From Nanosynbacter sp963524495 (GTDB lineage Bacteria > Patescibacteriota > Saccharimonadia > Saccharimonadales > Saccharimonadaceae): a DNA stretch of 64,000 nt. Positions 24,916 through 32,470 of this stretch are shown here, piece after piece. Under the pieces are notes generated by a model, which did not search any database, had not been told where the DNA came from, and saw only the letters and a program-made list of their open reading frames with translations. The translations under genes and the position numbers were made by a program. The stretch is from assembly GCA_046846435.1 (NCBI GenBank), contig CP128407.1, positions 372,001-436,000 on the forward strand. Reading direction: 5' to 3'. Within the stretch, counting starts at the first letter, position 1, and each line of letters starts with the position of its first letter.

Positions 24916-26639
24916 TGGCGGTGCTGCTGGCAAATGGCAGGTTAGCGATTGAGCTTGATCAGTTTGGTCGAGTGAGTTCACTGTCGTTCCCGCACGTTGG
25001 CCGCGAAGTCCAGAACCATCAGGCCGTGCATCGGATCGGCGTGTGGGTGGACGGCGAGTTTTCGTGGATTGATGATGGTGCGTGGCGGCTGACGATGCGA
25101 TTGCCACAAGGGGTGCTGGTGGCACACACGGTGCTCAAGCATGAGCGATTGGGACTGGTGCTGGAGTGCGATGATTTTGTCGATAGCAAGGTCAATGTGT
25201 TCGGCCGCAATATTCACGTGGTCAATCTGCGGACTGAGACGCGCCAGGTGCGGTTGTTTTTGCATCAGGCGTTCCGGCTGCACGATGATGGTCAAGCGAT
25301 TGATACGGCGCAGTATGTCGAGGCTTCGCGGGCACTACTACATTATCGTGGACGGCGGGCGTTTGCCGCTGGCCTACGGACATTTGATGGGCGTGATTTC
25401 GATCGGTGGACGGTCGGGCGATTTGGCGATGGGCTGGATGGAGCGTGGCGCGATGCGGAGGACGGTGAGCTGGCGAGCTGTCCGCATGAATATGGCATGA
25501 CCGACTCAGTGCTGGGCTGCTCGCTGCGGCTGGCGGCGCTAGCGTCGGATCGCTGCACCTACTGGTTGGCAGCCGGGACGTCGATCAAGGAAGCGTTGGG
25601 GCTACATGAAAAGACGCGCAGTGTCGGCTTGGTGCGGAGCTTGGCGCGGACAACGGATTTTTGGCACAAGTGGCTGAGCCCCGGTTTTCGCGCAGCCCAG
25701 AAATTGCCGCTACCACACCGTAAGGCCTTTATTAATTCCTTGTTGACACTGCGAGCCCACGTGGATGAGCACGGGCTGATACTGACTGATGGTTCAGCCG
25801 GCAATTGTCGTCTGCACGACGCAGCGTTCGCGCTGTGGCCGCTGATTCGGCTGGGGTATGGCGATGAGGCGGCGATGTTTTTCGAAGCTTGCCGGCGGAT
25901 ATTTGAGACCGATGGTTACTTTGCACCGGCGTATTATACGGATGGTGAGCCGGTGGCGACTGATACTGCGTGGCGTCAAGACCGGCCGCCAATGCGCTTG
26001 AGGGACGCGGCGGCGGTACTATTTATCTTCTGTCAATTTGCCACGTCGCGAGTTGGCGCGGAGCGCTCGCGGCAGCTATATCAATCGGTGGCCGCCAAGG
26101 TAGCGACATTTTTGACGGATAATTGGGATAATCCAGCGGCAGACGACGACGCGGCGTTCGTTTGGCAGCTGTCGCGTGCGGCACTGGAGCAAGCGAGCGA
26201 ACTCGCGCAGCAGCATGACGACCCAGCCAATGCGGTGCAGTGGCGAACCTGCGCTGATGATATTAGCACGCAGCTGGCGGGACGTGGTGCTGACGAGGTG
26301 ACGATGGATGCGGTATATGCTGCCTATATGTTCGGTGTTGAGAGTGAGGCCTATCAGACCAAGCAATTGGTTAGTGGGGCGACACGGACATTAGCGGCAG
26401 TTGATGGTCTGTTCAAGCGACGGGCGGATGATCCAGATAGCAGTGTGGTCGCTAGTTTGTGGCTGGCGCAATACTATATCGAGACGGGGGAGCTGGCGCG
26501 AGCAGAGCGAATCGTTGACTTGATCCGCGAGCGGCGCATTACTAAAACTGGCGTGGTGAATCAGCATAGCGCGTCGTCGGTGGTAGCTTCAGCTGAATAT
26601 GTCAATACGCTGCTTGATATGATCGTGGCCCAGCGCTGA
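24915..26639 (+). CDS. GH15-like glucoamylase/alpha-glucan hydrolase
   Basis: 574 aa. The N-terminal third is a beta-sandwich-like domain; from about residue 255 follows an (alpha/alpha)6-type domain with LHDAAFALWPLIRLGYGDEA, comparable to the RDAAFA(x)W segment of prokaryotic GH15 enzymes, and a terminal QHSASSVVASAEYVNTLL. Catalytic acids were not assigned with certainty. No signal peptide. The start overlaps the GH57 stop (TGATG). Expected to release glucose from glycogen-like polymers. Confidence 0.8.
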   Translation: MAVLLANGRLAIELDQFGRVSSLSFPHVGREVQNHQAVHRIGVWVDGEFSWIDDGAWRLTMRLPQGVLVAHTVLKHERLGLVLECDDFVDSKVNVFGRNIHVVNLRTETRQVRLFLHQAFRLHDDGQAIDTAQYVEASRALLHYRGRRAFAAGLRTFDGRDFDRWTVGRFGDGLDGAWRDAEDGELASCPHEYGMTDSVLGCSLRLAALASDRCTYWLAAGTSIKEALGLHEKTRSVGLVRSLARTTDFWHKWLSPGFRAAQKLPLPHRKAFINSLLTLRAHVDEHGLILTDGSAGNCRLHDAAFALWPLIRLGYGDEAAMFFEACRRIFETDGYFAPAYYTDGEPVATDTAWRQDRPPMRLRDAAAVLFIFCQFATSRVGAERSRQLYQSVAAKVATFLTDNWDNPAADDDAAFVWQLSRAALEQASELAQQHDDPANAVQWRTCADDISTQLAGRGADEVTMDAVYAAYMFGVESEAYQTKQLVSGATRTLAAVDGLFKRRADDPDSSVVASLWLAQYYIETGELARAERIVDLIRERRITKTGVVNQHSASSVVASAEYVNTLLDMIVAQR

Positions 26640-26693
26640 GGTCGGCGCATGAAAATTAAACCGGCCTGCTGATTTGGTCATTTGTGTTGCAAA

Positions 26694-26727
26694 TAAAAAA
26701 ACCACCCCTGTCTGAGGGGGTGGTTTT
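26694..26727. terminator. Bidirectional terminator between the glucan operon and rpmG
   Basis: Stem AACCACCCC/GGGGTGGTT (26700-26708, 26717-26725). The minus direction (rpmG) has a strong TTTTTTTATTT tail; the plus direction has only TTTTC. It serves convergent genes. Confidence 0.9.
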
Positions 26728-26739
26728 CGCTTGATGTCA

Positions 26740-26961
26740 TTAGCCCTTACGCGGCTTGACCTCGTTGCGACCGAGGTTTTTCTTGGTCTCGGTGTAGGTT
26801 GCGTGCTGGCGGGCCACTGGATCGTATTTTCGGAGCGTCAGCTTGCCCTGCCCTTTTGTGGTGCGGTTTTGGGTGTTGACCGTGGTGTAGTACGTGCGGT
26901 GGCCGCTCAAATTACTGACCAAACCAATCAACTTCCGCTTCGTGTTCTTCTTCTTTGCCAT
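26740..26961 (-). CDS. rpmG: 50S ribosomal protein L33, Cys-free form
   Basis: 73 aa. KLIGLVSNLSGHRTYYTTVNTQNR and KLTLRKYDPVARQHATYTET align with L33, but all four zinc-binding Cys positions are replaced (TTVN and DPVA where CxxC pairs would be). It is longer than the usual 50-55 aa, with a basic C-terminal tail. Monocistronic and followed by a strong terminator. Confidence 0.9.
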   Translation of the reverse strand: MAKKKNTKRKLIGLVSNLSGHRTYYTTVNTQNRTTKGQGKLTLRKYDPVARQHATYTETKKNLGRNEVKPRKG

Positions 26962-27062
26962 CTCTTTACTCGTTACGTTTATTTACAATCTTGACCGATT
27001 ATAGCACAGATAATTAGGAAACGCTAGGGGCGCTGACAAGGAAAATTGCTCTTGCCCTCGAG

Positions 27063-27734
27063 CTAATACCAGTGTACCATCTCATCAAGTGGCCGGCGGC
27101 TGCGCGGGTGTGGCTGGTCGCTACGACTGGCGTAGCCGAGCGCCAGCATGAGAACCGGCAGATCTTTGGCTGGGTCGATGAGCTGGTGGGTTGTCAGTAC
27201 CTCTGTCGCTTGATCAATGGCAAATCCCTCAATCGGACACGAGTCAATCCCCCGCTCCGCTGCCACCAGCATGGCAAAGCCGAGGGCGATGTACGCCTGG
27301 TGCGCTGACCACTGGTGCAGCCCGTCAGGCGTGTCCATTAGTTTAAAATCGTTCTTCGCCCACTGCTTCCAGAAGGTCTTGTAGGCGGTGCGCTCGACCA
27401 GATTCATGCGCTTTACATCACGGAGTATGTGATCGATGTGGTCACTAAGCGCGTCGGCCGTCTTGGCGGTAAAAATCAGGAAATGACTGGCATCAAAGCG
27501 CGGCTTATTAATCGGCGCGCATTTTTTCAGATCCTGGCGCAGCTGCTGATCTTGGGCGACGATGACGTCGAATTGCTCAAAACCGTACGAGGTTGGCGTG
27601 AGGCGAATTGCCTCAAGGATCAGCTCCATATCTTGGTCAGAGATCTTTTTATCAGCATCAAATTTCTTGCAGGCATGGCGAAAATCCAGCGCTTTGGTAA
27701 TTTCCGCTGCTGAAATGGTTGGTTTGCTGGTCAT
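27063..27734 (-). CDS. Nitroreductase-family NAD(P)H-dependent flavin oxidoreductase
   Basis: 223 aa, close to NfsB-type enzymes. The FMN-contact motif RHACKKFDADKKI lies near the N-terminus, LTPTSYGFEQFDVIV and ALGFAMLVAAERGIDSCPIEGF follow, and the C-terminus has the LALGYAS pattern. It reduces nitro or quinone compounds; the true substrate is unknown. It begins in the stop of the AlkD gene (TAATG), with AAAGGAGG in the AlkD end as its ribosome site. Confidence 0.92.
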   Translation of the reverse strand: MTSKPTISAAEITKALDFRHACKKFDADKKISDQDMELILEAIRLTPTSYGFEQFDVIVAQDQQLRQDLKKCAPINKPRFDASHFLIFTAKTADALSDHIDHILRDVKRMNLVERTAYKTFWKQWAKNDFKLMDTPDGLHQWSAHQAYIALGFAMLVAAERGIDSCPIEGFAIDQATEVLTTHQLIDPAKDLPVLMLALGYASRSDQPHPRSRRPLDEMVHWY

Positions 27735-28429
27735 TAGCGTCCTCCTTTTTGTTGCCTAATGATACGTTGCTCTTCGGGTGTGAATCGCCGTGATTCGCGC
27801 ATTTTTTGGTAAGCTTTGTTGCGCGTCCAGGCGTCGATATGCTCGTTTTCTAATTCAGCCAGCGTCAGCTCAAGGAAGTGCACCGCCGTCGTCGCATACA
27901 GCCAAGCTAGCCCCATCTTGACGTAATAGCCATCGTGCCTGACGTTTCGCAGCGCCGCGAAAACCTGATCAATGTGTGCTTCGTCTAGGAAATTAGTCAT
28001 CAGCGAAATCACGCCGTAGCGCACCGTGAACTCGTCTTCATTCTGTAAGCATTCTAGTGCAAAATCCCACCACAGTTCGCCAGCAAAGCGCCGCTTTTTC
28101 TCAACAAATATATCGATGTACGCCCACGAGTCAACATGCGGCAAATATTGCTTGGCCAGATCAATCGCCACCAAATCATCGAGCCGAGCATGCGTAATCA
28201 GCAGCCCGCATAGCAGCACGTAGTCAAATGATTTGTTCTGTGCCGTTAGCAATTTGCTAATATCCGCTGCGCTCATATTAGGCGCTAATCTCCTTGCCAA
28301 CCGCCGCAAATCCGGTACGCGTACGCCGATGACCGGCATCTTGGTGTTGACGATGCGCTTGTTAAAGGCGGCGTAGGTTTCGTTGCCTTGAGCAAGCGTT
28401 TCGAGTTGGCGCGTGAGGTCTTGAAGCAT
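27734..28429 (-). CDS. DNA alkylation repair protein, AlkD-like
   Basis: 231 aa, all-helical HEAT-like repeats as in AlkD/AlkC glycosylases, which remove N3- and N7-alkylated purines. The start region KMPVIGVRVPDLRRLARRL and the SWAYIDIF and WWDFALECL segments match the family pattern. Leaderless: TATAAT (28436-28441) ends 6 nt before the ATG. First gene of a two-gene operon with the nitroreductase. Confidence 0.9.
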   Translation of the reverse strand: MLQDLTRQLETLAQGNETYAAFNKRIVNTKMPVIGVRVPDLRRLARRLAPNMSAADISKLLTAQNKSFDYVLLCGLLITHARLDDLVAIDLAKQYLPHVDSWAYIDIFVEKKRRFAGELWWDFALECLQNEDEFTVRYGVISLMTNFLDEAHIDQVFAALRNVRHDGYYVKMGLAWLYATTAVHFLELTLAELENEHIDAWTRNKAYQKMRESRRFTPEEQRIIRQQKGGR

Positions 28430-28443
28430 ATGTTTATTATAAC

Positions 28444-28962
28444 CTATAGGTGGCGCATTGCTAACGCTGCTCCCACTGTTTCGGCAAAACCCGGCATGAG
28501 CTTCATCTTGGGAACTTCTTTGAGATTAAACCAGGCAGCGGATTTATTTTCCCAATTAAGCCGGGGCGTAACGGTACTTGCCAGTTCAACGAGGATAGCA
28601 ACAACGTGCCATTCACGATCTAGTTGCTGGTCAATCTGTACAAATGGCTGGCTGAGCTTCATATTGATAATATGTTGCCTTGAAATGCCGATCTCTTCGG
28701 CTAGTTCACCATACGCGATGTCTTTGATACTAAGATTGGGGTTGTCGATAAAACCGGATATGCCGTTAATTAGCTCCGGATAGGCGATAACCTCAGCGCT
28801 ACGTTTAGTCAGGAGGACTTGATCGCCCGAGACAACAACACAGTTTAACACAAAACACACACGTTCATCAGTATAGTTAACCCGCCCATCTTCAAAACGT
28901 GGATAATCAGCCGTAAGGTCGCGAATGTGTTGCATGTAGGCGGCAGACGATTGCTTATCCAT
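28444..28962 (-). CDS. Nudix-like hydrolase with degenerate Nudix box
   Basis: 172 aa from the ATG at 28962; a longer frame would run into the tRNA-Thr gene. The fold pattern is Nudix (VNYTDERVCFVLNCVVVSGDQVLLTKRS, then NGISGFID). The box reads LSIKDIAYGELAEEIGI: the EUxEExGU end is intact, but the Arg before it is Gly and the first Glu is absent, so activity is uncertain. Lies 29 nt downstream of tRNA-Thr and may share its transcript. Confidence 0.8.
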   Translation of the reverse strand: MDKQSSAAYMQHIRDLTADYPRFEDGRVNYTDERVCFVLNCVVVSGDQVLLTKRSAEVIAYPELINGISGFIDNPNLSIKDIAYGELAEEIGISRQHIINMKLSQPFVQIDQQLDREWHVVAILVELASTVTPRLNWENKSAAWFNLKEVPKMKLMPGFAETVGAALAMRHL

Positions 28963-28991
28963 GTTTAGTACAAATAATCTAAAAATCAAAA

Positions 28992-29067
28992 TGGAGCCAC
29001 GATCGGGGCTTGAACCCGAGACCTCATCCTTACCATGGATGCGCTCTACCAACTGAGCTATCGCGGC
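28992..29067 (-). tRNA. trnT: tRNA-Thr (GGT anticodon)
   Basis: Acceptor GCCGCGA/TCGTGGC, D arm with AGCTCAGTTGG, anticodon stem CATCC/GGATG with loop ATGGTAA (GGT, reads ACC/ACU), and T arm GGTTCAAGC. The CCA end is encoded at 28992-28994. A partial copy of its 5' half lies immediately upstream. Confidence 0.97.
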
Positions 29068-29087
29068 ATTACACCATCGCCTGCGGC

Positions 29088-29135
29088 ATGCGCTCTACGC
29101 ATGTTCGCGTTTCACACGTAAGAGCTATCGCGGCA
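29088..29135 (-). pseudogene. Partial 5' copy of the adjacent tRNA-Thr
   Basis: On the minus strand TGCCGCGATAGCTC (29122-29135) repeats the start of tRNA-Thr exactly (14 nt, 29055-29068). GTAGAGCGCAT (29088-29098) repeats the other side of its D arm (11 nt, 29039-29049). The D-loop between them is 23 nt instead of 5. The anticodon and 3' half are absent, so it cannot be a tRNA. A -10-like TACAAT near 29175 stands upstream of both. Confidence 0.65.
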
Positions 29136-29219
29136 CACCGGCTACGCCTGAAAACAGCGCGGCAACATTCGTATTGTACCATATTCACGTGGCCGTGCAA
29201 AGACGATGGCGTTCTCAGA

Positions 29220-29816
29220 CTACTTCTCTGCCTCGACCTGATCTGGCTTGTCGATGGTTTTAGGGGCGGTTGGCGCAGTTGTTTGTTTCGGCTCTTCTTT
29301 GTGCGCCGTCGGCTTGTTGGCTTTGGCTGAGTCAAACTCAGATTCAATTTCACTGAGCACGTAGCCCATAGCGGCGACCAAGGCGATAGCAACAACTCCG
29401 CTCGCAACATCGTAGTAATGGGTGAAGAAGCTGAGGATAAAGGTGACAACGGTGGCAAGGAACGTAACGACAATGCCGGCGGTGGCGAAGAGCCAGCCTC
29501 GGGTTTGTTTGCGTCGTAGCGGTGAGATAGCCAGCCCAAAGAGGACAATTTCGGTGACGGCAAAGATTAGCGTGATGATCTGCTGCAGGCGAATGAGAAC
29601 GATGTTAGGTACAAAAATAGAAACGCCAAAGAGTGAGATGCGATCAGCTTGCGACAGAAGTGATAGGGTTGAGGTTAGTGACAAAGCAGCCACCACCGCC
29701 AACATTGCAGCGACAATCCAGAGGTTGTCGGCGACCGCTTGGCGCGATTGCTTGGACATGCGTGGTAATGGTTTATAGAGTGCTTTGAGTGTTTTGGCAA
29801 ATGGAAATCGTTTCAT
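29220..29816 (-). CDS. Hypothetical four-TM membrane protein
   Basis: 198 aa with about four TM segments between residues 28 and 150, in two hairpins, and a charged C-terminal tail rich in Lys, Thr and Glu. No domain recognised. Leaderless: TATTAT (29823-29828) ends 6 nt before the ATG. Confidence 0.7.
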   Translation of the reverse strand: MKRFPFAKTLKALYKPLPRMSKQSRQAVADNLWIVAAMLAVVAALSLTSTLSLLSQADRISLFGVSIFVPNIVLIRLQQIITLIFAVTEIVLFGLAISPLRRKQTRGWLFATAGIVVTFLATVVTFILSFFTHYYDVASGVVAIALVAAMGYVLSEIESEFDSAKANKPTAHKEEPKQTTAPTAPKTIDKPDQVEAEK

Positions 29817-29852
29817 GATTTGATAATAGCATGTCGGGCGGTGACGAGCAAC

Positions 29853-30152
29853 TTAGTGTGAAGTACGGGTGGATTTTGTGGTGCGCGCTCGGGTTGGCTT
29901 GGCTGGCCGTGGCAGGCGCGGCGCAATGATGGCGTCCAACACCGTCCAGGCGACGCTATTGACTAAGAAGACCACGCCGACGATACCGGCGATTGAGGCG
30001 GCCAGATGTGCGGCTGAATTACTGATCAGGATTAGCCCGCCGCCGACCGTTAAGCTGATGATGGCTAGGGCGACGTAGGCCTGCTGTAACTTGAGGCGCT
30101 GATTTTTCTGATCGTTCCAGGTAATCAGCCCTCGTTTGATAAGCTCTAACAT
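29853..30152 (-). CDS. Small two-TM membrane protein
   Basis: 99 aa from the ATG at 30152, chosen over one 36 nt upstream because TATAAT (30160-30165) ends 7 nt before it. Two TM helices (about 24-44 and 50-72) are followed by a strongly basic tail (KPTRARTTKSTRTSH). Function unknown. The neighbouring four-TM protein also has a charged C-terminal tail. Confidence 0.65.
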   Translation of the reverse strand: MLELIKRGLITWNDQKNQRLKLQQAYVALAIISLTVGGGLILISNSAAHLAASIAGIVGVVFLVNSVAWTVLDAIIAPRLPRPAKPTRARTTKSTRTSH

Positions 30153-30203
30153 GCTCGAAATTATAGCATTGTTTATGAGTAAAGTCAACGTTACCTATAG
30201 TCG

Positions 30204-30587
30204 CTAGTTAGTCACTAGGCAAAACCTATTTCCATCAGGGTCTTGCATAACTACCCAGCGCCAGTTGCCTTCTGACCTTTCTTCTACGAGCTTTCCACCA
30301 AGGTCGATTATTTGTTGAATAGCCTCGTCAATATCATCGACAACAATATCGATATGCATCCCGAGAGATTCTTGATTGGGAACCTGTTGGATACTAATTG
30401 TTACCCCATCCTCATTATTAGTCGATGGTAGATCAATGTATGGCGGTGAGACATCACCCAGCTCTCTGCCGGTTACGGCGCTCCAGAACTTTGCCGATTT
30501 TTCACTATCTGTTGCATTTATAATAACGTATCCAAGCGCACCAATAGGTGCTGTTTTCTTCTCGGGTATTGTTCTTCCCTTCTCCAT
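30204..30587 (-). CDS. VOC-superfamily (glyoxalase-like) protein
   Basis: 127 aa, two beta-alpha-beta-beta-beta units. LGYVIINATDSEKSAKFWSA opens the first, LGMHIDIVVDDIDEAIQQI and VMQDPDGNRFCLV the second, a pattern of the glyoxalase-like domain (PF18029 type). Such proteins range from dioxygenases to resistance proteins; the substrate is unknown. TATAAT (30595-30600) ends 7 nt before the ATG. Confidence 0.85.
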   Translation of the reverse strand: MEKGRTIPEKKTAPIGALGYVIINATDSEKSAKFWSAVTGRELGDVSPPYIDLPSTNNEDGVTISIQQVPNQESLGMHIDIVVDDIDEAIQQIIDLGGKLVEERSEGNWRWVVMQDPDGNRFCLVTN

Positions 30588-30677
30588 AGTTTTTATTATA
30601 ACAAAATACCCATGTTGCTCAGGTGCAATTCAATTTAAAAAGAGCGTCGGCTAACGCTCTCTGTGACATAGCTAATA

Positions 30678-30762
30678 TGGTGCCGGAAGTAGGACTCGAA
30701 CCTACGAAGCCTGACGGCGGGAGATTTACAGTCTCCTGTGATTGCCACTACACGATTCCGGC
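30678..30762 (-). tRNA. trnY: tRNA-Tyr (GTA anticodon)
   Basis: 85 nt with a long variable arm. Acceptor GCCGGAA/TTCCGGC, anticodon stem GGAGA/TCTCC with loop CTGTAAA (GTA), T arm GGTTCGAATCC, and encoded CCA at 30678-30680. Confidence 0.97.
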
Positions 30763-30812
30763 ATGGAACTTGCGCCCACGTTTTTACACGCTTGGTGCGA
30801 AGGCGATGCAAA

Positions 30813-30889
30813 TGGAGCCGATTCAGGGATTCGAACCCAGGACCTGCTGTTTACAAAACAGCTGCTCTAACCAGCTGAGCTAAATCGGC
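30813..30889 (-). tRNA. trnT: tRNA-Thr (TGT anticodon)
   Basis: Acceptor GCCGATT/AATCGGC, anticodon stem GCTGT/ACAGC with loop TTTGTAA (TGT, reads ACA/ACG), T arm GGTTCGAATCC, CCA encoded. Lies 50 nt upstream of tRNA-Tyr in one cluster. Confidence 0.97.
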
Positions 30890-30931
30890 ATCTTGAACGA
30901 TTGTAGCAAGTTTTGTCACCTAAGACAAGGT

Positions 30932-31630
30932 CTACATAATCACTTTTCGTGATTGTTGCCGCGGCTGGCGTGCCTGCTGAGGGTGAGCCGGGCGTGGCGA
31001 ACGGCGCGGGGCGGCGGCTGGCTTGTCGGGCGTGAGCATGGCGGTGGCGCGCTCGCGAAGTTTGGCGGCTTGTTCGGGCTGCTTGGCGCTGTCGTAGGCT
31101 TGAGCAAGCGTGTTCAGCGTGTGCGGCGTCGGTTCGAGCTCAGCGGCCTTTTCTAGCGCCGCCAGCATCTTCTTGGTGTTGCCTAATTTCTCCTGAACCT
31201 TGGCGTAGGCGATGTGCCGGGCGGCATGACTGGCCTCCATATCAAGCGCCTGCTCAAACGCTAGCGCCGCCTTGACATAATCTTGAGTCTCGTAGTAAAT
31301 GAGGCCGACATTGTGCAGGCTCGAGGCGCTCGGCTCGAGGCTCTGGGCGATTTCAAAGCACTCGATGGCGTCCTTGTAGGCACGCTGCTTGGCATACAAA
31401 ATCCCCAGGCGATTGTAGGCCGTGGCGTTCTTTTCATCGACGCGCAGGATGGTTAGGAGTGCTTTCTCGGCACGCAGATATTTGTTTTCACGCAGCGACT
31501 CTTGAGCGATAGCCCAGAGCTTGTCAAGTTTCTCTGACAATTTAACTGGTAAGTTTTGTGCTTCGCTGACTGACGGCTGATACCAAACTGCCCACACCAT
31601 AACCAGCAGGATAACTAATAATCCAGACAT
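30932..31630 (-). CDS. Membrane-anchored TPR protein
   Basis: 232 aa. An N-terminal TM anchor (SGLLVILLVMVWAVWY) precedes about five tetratricopeptide repeats (for example NATAYNRLGILYAKQRAY, SLHNVGLIYYETQDY) and a Pro/Arg/Gln-rich basic tail. TPRs mediate protein contacts, so it may be an assembly factor at the membrane. ATG at 31630 lies 8 nt after TATAAT (31639-31644); another ATG 6 nt upstream lies too close to the box. Confidence 0.8.
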   Translation of the reverse strand: MSGLLVILLVMVWAVWYQPSVSEAQNLPVKLSEKLDKLWAIAQESLRENKYLRAEKALLTILRVDEKNATAYNRLGILYAKQRAYKDAIECFEIAQSLEPSASSLHNVGLIYYETQDYVKAALAFEQALDMEASHAARHIAYAKVQEKLGNTKKMLAALEKAAELEPTPHTLNTLAQAYDSAKQPEQAAKLRERATAMLTPDKPAAAPRRSPRPAHPQQARQPRQQSRKVIM

Positions 31631-31639
31631 ATGCATCTA

Positions 31640-32470
31640 TTATACCACAATATTGATCAGCGCCAGCCGTACGTTGCCATTGTGCCTCAGCCGGGTTTCG
31701 GCGGTGATGATCCGATCAAGGAGGGGCTGGTGTGTGGGACTTGGCTGAGTTTTCATCTGAAACGCTACCATGGTGAGGAGGATGTCGATCAGCTGGAGGG
31801 CTTTGGTGCGGTCGGTGAAATAGGATGGCAGCGTGCGCAGTGCTTCGTATGAGCCCGGTGCGGTGAGGATGCATTTAGCGTCAGCGGCGATGGCTTGATA
31901 TTCGGACAGTAGTTTCGGCGTGCGTGCTAGCTGGTGGATAAGCAGCGGCCGACCGGCGGCCAGGAACAGGATTTGGCGCCGCTCGCTGGCGGTGAGCGAG
32001 GTAGCATCAAGCAGCGTCTCGTCCTGTACTGGCGAGGTGCGGTGCAAGGTTAGCACTTGACAGCGCGAACGAATGGTGGCTAGGAGCTGCTGTTCGTTCT
32101 CGGTCACCAGCAAAAAATGCGTGTTGGCGTTTGGCTCTTCCAAGGATTTGAGAAGCGCGTTCTGGGCCGCCTCGCTCATCTGGTCGGCTGGATTGATAAC
32201 GATAACACGGCGAACCGTGGCATGCGTGCGCAGCATAGCGATCATGGTGCGGACTTGCTCGGTCGTAATCGTAGTTTTTGCCTCCACTGGCTGCAGCCGA
32301 ATCACCTCTGATGGCGTGAGGCCCGTCAGATATTCGGCGACGCCAGTGCCATCCAGCCCACGCTCGGCGGTGATGATCACCGCCTGCGGCAGTCCCTCGG
32401 CAAGTTGGCGTAGTGTAGCGCGGTCGCGATGCGCTAGCATTGGCATGCGCGGTGGGTGCGGGTTAGTCAT
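31640..32470 (-). CDS. holB: DNA polymerase III subunit delta prime
   Basis: 276 aa. As expected for delta', it lacks a functional Walker A (the equivalent loop reads AERGLDGTGV). It keeps VIVINPADQMSEAAQNALLKSLEEP-type clamp-loader signatures and the TIRSRCQVL sensor region. It completes the clamp loader with DnaX. The start at 32470 overlaps the end of the pseudouridine synthase gene by 8 nt, making a longer N-terminus unlikely. Confidence 0.9.
   Translation of the reverse strand: MTNPHPPRMPMLAHRDRATLRQLAEGLPQAVIITAERGLDGTGVAEYLTGLTPSEVIRLQPVEAKTTITTEQVRTMIAMLRTHATVRRVIVINPADQMSEAAQNALLKSLEEPNANTHFLLVTENEQQLLATIRSRCQVLTLHRTSPVQDETLLDATSLTASERRQILFLAAGRPLLIHQLARTPKLLSEYQAIAADAKCILTAPGSYEALRTLPSYFTDRTKALQLIDILLTMVAFQMKTQPSPTHQPLLDRIITAETRLRHNGNVRLALINIVV

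Noticed and set aside
24025..25125. 366-codon minus-strand frame over the GH57 and GH15-like genes
   Set aside because: Shadow of G+C-rich coding DNA; no recognisable motif, and it spans the junction of two real genes.
30623..30883. 86-codon plus-strand frame across tRNA-Tyr and tRNA-Thr
   Set aside because: Its sequence (VGLEPTKPD, GFEPRTCCLQ) is the typical spurious translation of antisense tRNA T-arms.
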